Assembly: GCA_000733355.1 (NCBI GenBank)
Contig: JNVV01000016.1
Span: forward strand, 619,978 to 683,977
Direction: 5' to 3'
DNA: 64,000 nt
Source: Falciphora oryzae
Taxonomy: Eukaryota > Ascomycota > Sordariomycetes > Magnaporthales > Magnaporthaceae
A model generated the notes under the pieces. That model did not search any database and had not been told where the DNA came from. It saw only the letters and a program-made list of their open reading frames with translations. Shown here piece after piece: positions 35,352 to 45,004 of the stretch; positions within the stretch are counted from its first letter, which is position 1, and each line of letters starts with the position of its first letter. Position numbers and translations under genes: made by a program.

Positions 35352-36883
35352 TCAGCCCAGAAAGGTGCACACAGGCAGTTGGTATTCTTAGAGAAAAAGG
35401 TGTTAGCTTCATAACCCAAGTAGAATTCATTGAGAAAAGAGCAACAGTAGATGCGTGATCGAAGCGGAATGCGGAGCAACAAAAACCTACTCTCAAGCGT
35501 CCAGTATCTCCTCTTAACACCCTCCCACTCTCCGGCCCCGGCCTCGCGCATGCGCTCCATATCGACGTCGACGGGAGTCCAGTCGACGTCCATGCCGGCC
35601 TCTGAGAGGTGCATGTCGACGACCCTGGTGTAGACGTCGTAGCAGACCTGCCTGTCGGCGCCGAGGCCGTTGAAGAAGCCGAAGCGGCCGTCCTGGTTCA
35701 GGAGCCCCGGGACCAGCTCGGTGAAGAAGAGGCGCAGCTGCGAGTAGTCCTCTCCAAACGTGTCAAAGTATATGGCGTCGTAGACCTCGCCGGCCTCCAG
35801 CAGCTCCTGGCAGACGTCCTGCCACCTGCCGCCGAAAATCTTGTAGGCGCCGGCTTCGGGCGCGCGGGCCTCCCAGGCAGCGCCGAAGGCCGAGTCTGGC
35901 GACGTGGTCGCGTGCGCAAGGACCTCCGGGTGGGCCTCGACGACGTGGTGGCGCGCGGGGTTTGTGGCGGCGAACATGGAGTCGATGATGCCCATGCCGA
36001 AGCCGATGTTGAGGATGCGTTTGCCAGAGGGGAGGGTTGCGGGGCCGGCGGCGGATGACGGTGAGTCGGAGGAAGGGGAGGGGGAGGGGGAGAGGAGGGC
36101 GTCGACGCTGCGGCGCATGATGTCCGTCTCCCAGGCCATCATGACGCCGTTGCCGTCGTCGTCGACGAGCTTGCCCTCCGAGTAGGCGAGCTTGGACCGG
36201 AGATACGTCTCGCTCTTGACCGTGTGCTCCTCCTGTTTCTGTTTTGCCTCTGCGCTGCTGCTGGTGGCTTTTGGTTCTTCTTCGCCCGGCGGCGCTTTGG
36301 CTACTACAGTTGTGTCAGCCTCCTCCTGGCCCTTGGCGTCGACATCTACTAGCTGCGGCGCCTCGTCTCCGTCTTCTAGGGGCTCAGCAGCAGCAGCAGC
36401 GCCCTCGTCGTCCTCGGCCATCTCCTCGTCCTCGCCGCCGCTCGACAGCTCCTCGTAGCCTTCCAGGACGCCAAAGAGCATCTCGGCGCGGACGCCGGCG
36501 TCCCTGCACAGGCCGTAGAGCTCGGGCAGGCCCAGGCGCAGGGCCAGGCAGCCCGGGGTCTCGTCGTTGTCGTCGACGTCGTTCCAGATGGCGCCGGACC
36601 AGAAGAGCTCCGTCAGGGCGGCCTTGGCGGCCTCCATCGTCGTCGTTTTGTCCGAGGCGGCGGAGCGGATCGCGGCGTGCAGAGGCGTCTCGCGTGTCGT
36701 GGGGTCCTGCGCGCTCGCCTTGCCGGGACTGTCGAGCAGCTTCTTGAGCAGGGGGACGTCGTGGGCGACGGCGGCGCGCAGGATCTGCGCCGTCTCGTCT
36801 GGGCAGTCGGGCGAGATGCGGGAGGGGGATGGGGGGGAGGTGGAGGGGTTTGCGCCCTGCGCTGGGGCGTCGGTGGTCGTCAT
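35352..36883 (-). CDS. RMT2: protein arginine N-methyltransferase 2
   Basis: The minus-strand exons are 36883-35491 and 35386-35352, with a 104-nt intron (GTAGGT...CTAAG, phase 1), for 475 aa. Rmt2 is a fungal and plant enzyme that methylates the delta nitrogen of Arg, with ribosomal protein Rpl12 as the known yeast substrate. Ankyrin-like repeats occupy about 30-140 (TRETPLHAAIRSA, DDNDETPGCLALRLG). An acidic low-complexity linker follows, then the methyltransferase domain with SAM-binding motif ILNIGFGMGIIDSMF (about 290) and YDAIYFDTFGEDYSQL. The short last exon gives the family-like end YQLPVCTFLG; without splicing the frame runs on into unrelated sequence. Confidence 0.93.
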
Positions 36884-37221
36884 CCTTGAGGGTTGGTCTC
36901 TTGGGTTCAGGGATAGCTTACGGGGTGCGGCTTGGGTCCTGTGTATAATCGTATATCGTATTGTGGCATTGCTCGCGTGCTAGTTGTGTAAGCAAGTCTT
37001 TTTTTTTTTTTCCCCTGCCCCTCAGTCGGCCAGCTGCTGGCCGACGTGCAGGCAAGCGCAGGTGGTGCGGGGCAAGCCCAGGCAGGGGTGCAAGAAACGG
37101 CTTCCAACATGACGAAGCAATTGGCCAATCACAGCGCCATGTCAAAAACGTGGGCAACCACCTGCGCCGGCAGCTTCCGTGCAAGGAAACCCACTATTAT
37201 TTACGGAACCCGGCCCTCGCC
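36884..37221. other. RMT2 upstream region
   Basis: A 338-bp stretch between the RMT2 start codon and the foldback element, presumably RMT2 promoter. A T13 run lies at 36999-37011. No gene is seen. Confidence 0.4.
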
Positions 37222-37443
37222 TACGGAGGTCTGTAGGCACCTGTGTGCCAAAACCCGAATGCGGTTTAGCGTGCAATAGGCCAACCCGGGGGTAGGTTTT
37301 ACTAATGAATTTGCCACAATCAACAGCCACAACCTATTCCCACAACTTTTCCACGTAATAAATTATAGCGCAACGTACTAAATCGCACTAAAAAGCGCCC
37401 GATTGCAATTTATTTTACCAGATCGCGGTATATACAATTAAAA

Positions 37444-37540
37444 TGCAGGCAATTGCAGTGCAGGCAATTGCAGTGAAGGCAATTGCAATGAAGGCAATTG
37501 CAGTGCAGGCAATTGCAGTGCAGGCAATTGCAGTGCGGCA
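37444..37540 (+). repeat. 15-bp tandem repeat array, left arm (6 units)
   Basis: Six copies of a 15-bp unit (GCAGGCAATTGCAGT and variants), each containing the 8-bp palindrome GCAATTGC. Two variant junctions (GTGAAGG, AATGAAGG) mark units in the middle of the array. Confidence 0.9.
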
Positions 37541-37708
37541 ATGAATTAGGTAGGGGCCCGGGTGCTGAATCGCGCTGGCCAATTCGGAAGCGGGGCCCTG
37601 ATTCGTGCAATGCAATTGCTTGCCTGCACTGAATTGCGCGGTATGGATCAGGGCCCCGCTTCCGAATTGGCCAGCGCGATTCAGCACCCGGGCCCCTACC
37701 TAATTCAT

Positions 37709-37822
37709 TGCCGCACTGCAATTGCCTGCACTGCAATTGCCTTCATTGCAATTGCCTTCACTGCAATTGCCTGCACTGCAATTGCCTGCACTGCAATTGC
37801 CTGCACTGCAATTGCCTGCATT
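37709..37822 (-). repeat. 15-bp tandem repeat array, right arm (7 units)
   Basis: This is the inverted counterpart of the left-arm array, with seven units. The same two variant junctions are present, but four units lie outside and two inside them, against two and three in the left arm. Confidence 0.9.
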
Positions 37823-38611
37823 TTAATTGTATATACTGCGATCTGGTAAAATAAATTGCAATCGGGTGCTTTTAATGCGATTCGATGCGACTTGGGTACA
37901 ATTTATTACGTGGGAAAGTTATGGAAATAAGCTGTGGCGTTGAAAAAAAAAGCCGATACACCTGGGGTGAGCGGATGAATACGCTAACCGCATTTGGGGC
38001 TTTTGGCACACAGGTGCCTACAGACCTCCGTACTCGCCGTCTGGACTGGAGCAAGAAGATGGCAATTGAGCTACCGCGGCAACATGCAGCCATAACAAAA
38101 CCTCCACTCCGTCTTTGTCCATCATCATCCTCCATCGGCACAGGCTTGCCGGATGCGCGCGATAAAAAATTTACACAATTGAATCCATATCTCTATCGGA
38201 TCCGCCTCGCTTTGGGCGCAGCTGCTGCCGGCCTGACGCTAACGACGACCTAGCGAAGCCGTGACTGGTGGCTTTCTCGTGGCCCAAACTCGTGCTGCAG
38301 GACGCCCAGCCCAAGCTCGGTAAGTGCAGGACCTGCAGAACCAACTTCGTCGCAGCGAGGTGCCCAGCCCGACCCCCGATTCAACACTGCTTGCTTGCTG
38401 TAGCAGAAACAAGCAAGAAATATCCGCAGCCAGCAGTACTGTTTGTTGTGATTGCCACCTGCCCATACCAACCTGCCTCATGCGCGTCCTGTCTCTTCCC
38501 CATTATTGATCGATGCTGATTATCGAAGACGACCTCGTCTCCAGAAAGCGGTCTTGGCACTCGACTCGGCTCTCGGGGCCGTACCAGCTTGTGCGCCCCA
38601 ACATCGCCGTC

Positions 38612-41069
38612 ATGAAGTTCGCCGAGCAGCTGCGCGCCAGCATCCTCCCGGACTACCAATGGTACTACATCGACTACCCGGGTCTCAAGGCCGAGCTGAA
38701 GCAGCCTACGGGTCCCTTCCGTACCCGTCCCGATGACGCGACCGAGGGCGCCGGTGGCCGCGAGTGGTCCGAGGAGGATGAGGGCCGCTTCGTCCGCCTG
38801 CTCGAGGCCGAGCTCGACAAGGTCCACACCAAGCAGCAGGTCAAGGCCATCGAGATTTCGAGACGCATCGCCGTCAGCGAAAAGGAGGTCAATGACCTAG
38901 TCAACCGCCAGAACGAGCGTGGCACCGGCCCCGGGCCCTCGGCCGAGGAATTCGAGCTGCTTGAGGCCGACCTGAGCGACATCATCGCCGACGTCCACGA
39001 TCTCGCCAAGTTTGTCCAGGTCAACTACACTGGGTTTTATAAGATTATCAAGAAGCACGATAAGATGACGAACTGGCACCTCAAGCCCGTCTTCGACAGC
39101 CGCCTCAAGGCCAAGCCATTCTACAAGGAGAACTACGACGCACAGGTCGTCAAGCTCTCCAAGCTGTACGACCTCACTCGCACTCGCGGTAACCCCGTGA
39201 AGGGCGACAGTGCCGCCGGTGGCAGCCAGGCCAACTTTGTGCGCCAGACGACAAAGTACTGGGTCCACCCGGACAACGTGACAGAGCTCAAGCTCATAAT
39301 TCTCAAGCACCTGCCCGTCCTCGTCTTCAACGCGAGCAAAGAGTTTGAGGTCGAGGACTCGGCCATTACCTCCATCTACTACGACAACCCGGACAAGTGG
39401 GATCTGTACGAGGGCCGCCTGAAGAAGACTGAAGGCGCCGAGGCGATCCGCTTGCGGTGGTATGGCGGCATGCAGAACGAGACGATCTTCGTCGAGCGCA
39501 AGACGCACCGCGAGGACTGGACGGGCGAGAAGTCGGTCAAGGCGCGCTTCTCCATTAAGGAGAAGAACGTGAACTCGTACATGAAGGGAGAGCTTCTGCC
39601 CACGGCCATCTTCGAGAAGGCGAGGCGTGAGGGCAAGAAGTCGTCCAAGGCCATCGCCGAGGACGAGAGGCTGGCAGCCGAGATCCAGTATTCGGTGCTG
39701 AAGAAGGGCTACAAGCCTGTGTGCCGCTCCTTCTACAACCGAACGGCTTTCCAGCTCCCGGCCGACGCGCGCGTGCGTATATCTCTGGACACGGAGCTGT
39801 CCATGGTGCGCGAGGACAACCTGGACGGCACGCAGCGTAGCGGTGACAACTGGCGCCGCATGGACATTGGTATCGACTACCCCTTCTCGCAACTGCCGCC
39901 CAAGGACATTGTTCGGTTCCCCTACGCCATCCTCGAGGTCAAGCTGCAGACGCAGATGGGCCAGGAGCCGCCCGAGTGGGTCCGCCAGCTGATCTCGAGC
40001 CACCTGGTCGAGTCGGTGCCCAAGTTCTCCAAGTTCATCCACGGCACTGCCTGCCTGTTCCCCGATCGCATCAACCTTCTCCCGTTCTGGCTGCCCCAGA
40101 TGGATGTGGATATCAGAAAGCCGCGCACGCACAACTTTGGCATCCGAAGGCCTGGGCCTCAGTCTATTGGGACGGGCACGTCGGAGGACGAGGAGGACGA
40201 CCTGGACTCGGACGAGGAGGAGGAGGAGGAGGATACGGGTGGTGCCGCTCGCACTAAGGGATCTAGCAACCAAAACGGCGGGTCCTCCACCCAGGCTACG
40301 ACACTCGGGCGTCGGGCTGGCCCCGATGTCGAGGATCAGACCACGGCGCAACCCGAAGTGGACGAGGATTACCCCGTCTATGACTCGGATCTCGAGGACG
40401 ACGACACGCGGCTAGAGGAGGCTCGGCGCGTCGGGGGCTGGGATTACTACTCGACCCTCCTCTCGGTCTACGGTGCAGCAGCCGGGCGGGGGGCGCTGAC
40501 GGTTCTGAAGCACACGGTGCCGCGGCCGCGGGGAACACAGGTTCCGCGGAGCGAAAGGAACCAGATGCTGTTTGGCAGCGGGGAGACGCACATGAAGCGG
40601 TTTAAGGCACCCAAGGGCAAAAAGATCCATGTGCCGGTCCGTGTGGAGCCCAAGGTGTTTTTTGCCGCCGAGCGTACCTTTTTGGGATGGGTAAGTTGCG
40701 ATAGATGCGCGGAAGAAACACGTGGGCGTGTCCTGCCCGACATCTTGGACAAGCAAGCTAACCGATTTATGCAACTAAAATCAGCTCGAGTACTCGATAT
40801 ACGTCGGCACTATCGCTACGACGTTGCTCAACTTCGGCGACAAACCTAACGGGACGGCGTTCGTGGCGGCAGGCGCGTTCACGTTGCTGGCGGTCTTGTG
40901 TCTGCTCTATTCGGTTATCATATACCTTTACCGAAGCCGAGCGATCCGGACGCGCAGGGCGTCGGCCAAGTACTATGACAAGTGGGGGCCGTCGGCGCTC
41001 TGCATCTCCCTGTTCGTGGCCGTGATCCTCAATTTCGGCTTTGAGGGACGCCAGAGAAAGTACTGGTAG
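38612..41069 (+). CDS. VTC4: vacuolar transporter chaperone 4, polyphosphate polymerase
   Basis: The exons are 38612-40690 and 40785-41069, with a 94-nt intron (GTAAGT...ATCAG, phase 0), for 787 aa. Vtc4 makes polyphosphate from ATP and passes it into the vacuole; the SPX domain senses inositol pyrophosphates. The order is SPX domain ([22 protein letters not shown] to about 165, with [15 protein letters not shown]), then the tunnel-shaped catalytic domain with the basic residues of the family ([48 protein letters not shown]). An acidic linker precedes three C-terminal membrane helices starting near [22 protein letters not shown]. The ATG at 38612 matches the universal SPX start; a frame open from 38513 precedes it. 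Confidence 0.95.
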
Positions 41070-41813
41070 GGCGTCTGTGCTTGTTTGTTTTTTTGTGAAG
41101 TCAGGAGGGCAGCGAGTGCGAAAGGGAGGGAGGAGAGAGAAAGAAATAACGAAAACGACGGCGGTAATTTGGGGCAGGCTCGATGTGTACGACTAGATTG
41201 GTACGGTGCTGGATATTGCCAGTGGTGGGTGCAGGCGCCTTCGCTCATTGTGGCGTGTACATTGCTTCTTGGATATAACTAGCCCAAAACAAGCTTTCTT
41301 TTGTCTGTCCATGTCGCGCGCCTTCGCTCTTAGTGTCAGCCCAGGGTGTTCAGCCTGCAGCCATGGCCAGACCGAGCCTCGAAGCCAACAAATGCGAGTC
41401 TTCGGCCGGAGGCTGACATTCAGAATCGGAGGCGTCAGGCTCGGGATGGAGTTGGGTGCTGCCCATTGGCGGCTTCGTTCCTTAGCGTCGAGGGCTGACA
41501 AGGCCCAGGCCTGACAGGAACGACTGAGACGGCGGGTGTGCCGCCGTGTCAGGCATGAAAGAAACAGCAGTCACACCCCAACCCCCACTTCACCACACTG
41601 CCACACAAGTACGGGGCGGCCAGGCGCCGGCGAGGCCCAAGGAGTTGGAGAGTATTCGGATTCGACAAGTCTGCGACTCCCGAGCTATAAATTCTTGGTC
41701 AAGGGCGGATTCTCTCCCTTGTATTTATTTCGTTCTCGTCCCCGGAACGACAAGCCTCGTGGCAGAAAATAGGGTGAGAATCACACACCCAGGCAAGAAG
41801 CGAGCGAGAGAAA
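41070..41813. other. intergenic region
   Basis: A 744-bp interval holding the VTC4 3' UTR and the promoter of the next gene. No gene or clear element is seen. Confidence 0.4.
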
Positions 41814-43623
41814 ATGCCAGCCAGAACCAACAACACCGAATTTGGGCACTCATGCCCACCCGAGGGCCCTCACACGGTAACCATCCACGCCAAGGGATGG
41901 GACTCCGCCATGGGCATCCGCGATGGCGACATGGCGGTCCTGTCCCGCTTGGTGTCCATGTACCCTCGCTTCGCTCCCTGGGGTTTGTGTCGCCAGGTGA
42001 GCAAGAATTGCCTCGTGATGGTTACCTCGTGCCCCTTTTTGGTAGTCTTCAAGGTCACTAACAACTCTCTCACCCGCAACAACACAACAGCTCTTCGCCG
42101 CAATCTCAAAAAAGCTTGCCCTGAGCGAGACGCAAGCATGCATCGCCCTGCCAGCGGCCGACGCCCTCGATCTGGTCCGGGCCTTCGCCTGCTCGCCCCT
42201 GCGCCTGGAGCACCAGGTCAAGGACCCGGCGGACCTGTCGCTCCGGACCGTCGAGGTTAGCCCCGGCGACGACGACAAAGTCCGCCTGTACGTCGTCGTC
42301 GGCCCCACGACGGCCGCAAAGGCCCTGGGCGTGGCCTGGCAGACGGGCGGCCTCGGCGTGTCGACCCGGCTCGCCGAGGCGCTGCTGCCCCACATCGAGT
42401 TGTCGCTGGTCGAGATCGCTCCCTCGTCGTCGCCGGCACCGGGGCTGCGCCAGGATGGCTCGCACGCGGCGCTGCGCGAGCGCATAGCCGGGCTCCTGCG
42501 GCGCGCGCCCATCGACGCGGCGAGGGCCGCCATGGTCAAGGCCGAGGACGTGTACCTGTACCCGACGGGCATGGCGTCCATCTACAGGTGCCACCAGGCG
42601 CTGGCCGAGCACCGGCCCGGCAGGGTCCTGGTGCTGGGCTCCGTGTTCAAGAACACGTGGCAGCTGTTCGAGGAGTCCGCCGCTGGCATGAAGCACTTTG
42701 GCCACTGCCACGACGGGCCCAAGCTGCTGGCCGACCTGGACGAGTGGCTGGCCGCGGAGGCGCGCGAGGGGCGGGGCGTCAGCTACTGCTTCCTCGAGTT
42801 CCCCTCGAACCCCATTTTGGTCTCCGCGGACCTGGTGGGGCTCCGCAGGCTGGCGGACAAGCACAGCTTCCCGCTGGTTGTGGACGACACGGTGGGCTCG
42901 TTCGCCAACATGGACGTGCTGCCCGTGGCCGACGTGGTCATGAGCTCGCTCACGAAGTCCTTCAGCGGCTACGCCGACGTCATGGGCGGCTCCATCGTGC
43001 TCAACCCGTCCATGCCGGCGCACTACGCAGAGGTCTCGCGTATCTTTGCGTCCCGCTTCGTCAACGAGCTCTTCGCTGGCGATGCCGCCCAGCTCGTGTC
43101 CAACAGCGCCGACTACATCGAGCGCACTGCGGTCCTGAACCGCAACGCCGCCGCCCTGGCCGCCTTTTTCGACGCCCAGCGGCAGAAGCAGCAGGAGGCG
43201 GGTGGTAGTAGCGGCGTGGTCATCACCGACATCAACTACCCGCCCTACACCAGCACGGCGGCCAACTACGCCGCGGCGATGCGGCCCGAGACGGCCGAGC
43301 TGAAGCCCGGGCACGGCTGCCTGCTGAGCGTGGACTTTGCCACGATCGAGATGGCGGCCGCGTTCTACAACTCGCTCGAGTTCTTCCACGGCCCGCACCT
43401 GGGCGCGCACCGGAGCCTGGCCATCCCCTTTGCGGCGCTGGCGTTCGGCAAAAAGGGCCAGGTCGAGACGGCAGAGTACCACAACGCCTACGGCAACCGC
43501 GCCGCGCAGGTCCGCATTAGCGCCGGGCTCGAGGACGAGGAGGAGATTGTCGGCATGGCGGAGGAGGCGCTGGCCAAGGCGGCTGAGATTGTGGCCAAGG
43601 GGTCTGGGCAGCTTCCGAATTAG
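41814..43623 (+). CDS. cystathionine gamma-synthase-like PLP enzyme
   Basis: The exons are 41814-41996 and 42091-43623, with a 94-nt intron (GTGAGC...CAACAG, phase 0), for 571 aa. It belongs to the Cys/Met metabolism PLP-dependent family (fold type I). The PLP-binding Lys is K350 in SSLTKSFSGYADVMGG, and VVDDTVGSF supplies the Asp that contacts the pyridine nitrogen. The 160-residue N-terminal extension (GHSCPPEGPHTVTIHAKGWDSA, MYPRFAPWGLCRQ) is characteristic of the long fungal Str2-type enzymes. Fungi carry several paralogs, so the substrate (O-acetyl- or O-succinylhomoserine with cysteine, or another) cannot be assigned from sequence alone. Confidence 0.85.
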
Positions 43624-43793
43624 AGAATGTGGCTTATTATTCTATCTGACTCTGGTTAGAAGAAGAGCATAGATCCAGAGCCCCTGCCCCTATTTCGTTA
43701 CTCGTTCAATAAAAAAGGTTAAATATTGCAACGCTGCTATAAGGTGGAGTTCATACATCGTACCCCTTGTCCAGCAAAAGACCTAGCATGTCT

Positions 43794-44448
43794 CTACTCC
43801 TCCTCGCTAGGCAAATCCCCAACAACAGGCCTCAGCAACTCAGGCACCGCGACGGCCGCGTCCCCGACAAAGGCCCAGTCGGTCCCCGGCCCGAGGTTCT
43901 TGTTGGCGTCACCAACATCGGTATTGACCACTGCGACGCGGGCGCCCCTTTTCCGCGCCTTCTCCGCATACCCCGCGGCGGGCCAGACCTTGGCCGAGGT
44001 GCCGATCGCCAGGCACAGGTCGCTCGGGCCCGCGTCCTCGGCGAACAGCGCGTCGGCCGCCTCGGCCACTTTTGGGTCTAACGCCTCGCCGAACCAGACC
44101 ACGCCCGGCCGCAGCATCCGCGTCCCGCACCGCGGGCACTGAGGCAGGTCGGCTTTTGCCAGGCCGGACGACAGGCGGGCGTCGGAGGAGGGGAGGGCCG
44201 TGCCGCCGTAGATGTAGAAGCGCCACACAAGCCCCGGGTCGTGGTGGAAGCCGGCGGGCGTCGCGATGCGCGTGACGTCCTGTCCTGCCCAGAGCCCGTT
44301 GGTGCCCCGGAACGTGGCTAGGCCGGACGAGGCAGAGATGCCGGCGCCCAGGACGGCGATGACGCGCTTGGATTGAAGGAGGTGAGTGTGGAAGTCGGCC
44401 AGAGCGGCCGGGTCGAGGCGTGTTTCTGGCGAGGAAGATTGACGGCAT
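43794..44448 (-). pseudogene. sirtuin (SIR2, SIRT5-like) gene, decayed
   Basis: The sequence clearly derives from an NAD-dependent deacylase of the SIRT5/CobB type: VLGAGISASSGLATFRGTNGLW, then DLPQCPRCGTRMLRPGVVWFGEAL, AIGTSAKVWPAAGYAEKARKRGARVAVVN and a C-terminal WAFVGDAAVAVPELLRPV. Between VWRFYI and DLPQC only about 22 unrelated residues remain, where the family has roughly 110. The missing part includes the TQN.D NAD motif, the catalytic His and one zinc Cys pair. No intron signals explain the gap. The best start codon (44448, context ACAAAATG) is one base out of frame with the body: an extra A after the third codon (TCAATC) breaks it. The body frame is open to an ATG at 44687, but residues upstream of 44448 look like leader. 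Confidence 0.75.
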
Positions 44449-45004
44449 TTTGTCAGTGATGGATGATGGTTTGTTGCTGTGTGAGATAGGAAGCGAGTCT
44501 GTGAGTTAACTAAATTATATACCCAGTTCTTTGAGGCGGTGCATGTTAATGCCTGGGCCAGTTGCGGACATGCCTGAGCCTTGTGGAATTCGCGATGATG
44601 AGAATTACCAGGACAACCAACCGCAACCCCTGAAAGACTGCCGGCTACAGTTTGAAGGCACCTGGGATTAACCCGAGAACCAACCATGTTCCCTAAATAA
44701 CAGCCTGCAGTCCCGTATATGCCCCTAGTGTATGTGGACTGCGCGGCTGGGTTAATTGGAACACCTAGACTAGAAGTTCATAGTTGGCAGGAAAAGAAGT
44801 CGCCCCTTATACTCAACCAGTTCCATCTATGCTGTTTAGCCATCAAAAACCCATCATTACGTCCATACATCGTAGATAACCATTCCGACAGTCACTGCAA
44901 GAAAATTGCCGCTCCAACCCGTACATCCATCCTTTCTAGTCCAGCCACAAAAAGACGACGCAAACGAAATCCCTCACTTCGTCCCTCAGATCCTCAGTGC
45001 CTCA
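44449..45004. other. intergenic region
   Basis: A 556-bp interval upstream of the decayed sirtuin and downstream of MCM4. No gene is seen. Confidence 0.4.

Larger units (their letters stand above)
37222..38032. mobile_element. foldback MITE-like element with about 390-bp inverted arms
   Basis: The terminal 30 bp (37224-37253) are a perfect inverted match to 38001-38030, starting CGGAGGTCTG. Each end is bordered by TA, which suggests a Tc1/mariner-type target duplication. A CTCGCC hexamer lies just outside both ends (37216-37221 and 38033-38038), so a 6-bp duplication is an alternative reading. Inside, the arms pair again from about 37340 inward, include a 15-bp tandem repeat array on each side, and end in a perfect 72-bp inverted repeat (37531-37602 with 37647-37718) around a 44-nt loop. 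No transposase is encoded, so it would move only in trans. Confidence 0.85.

Noticed and set aside
37410..37849. 15-bp repeats that resemble a CRISPR array and give open frames with AIACTAIAC-like periodic proteins
   Set aside because: The repeats are direct tandem units with no spacers, in a eukaryotic genome, and arise from an inverted repeat element. The ORFs are periodic artefacts.
38897..40351. 484-codon open frame antisense to VTC4
   Set aside because: VTC4 on the other strand has clear SPX and catalytic motifs. The antisense frame is a shadow caused by GC-rich third positions.
42106..43482. 458-codon open frame antisense to the PLP enzyme
   Set aside because: The sense strand has the PLP Lys motif and full family similarity. 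The antisense frame is Arg/His-rich without domains.
44449..44687. In-frame N-terminal extension of the sirtuin remnant up to an ATG at 44687
   Set aside because: The residues have no family similarity and look like 5' leader translation. The better start codon at 44448 is out of frame, which supports decay rather than a long N-terminus.
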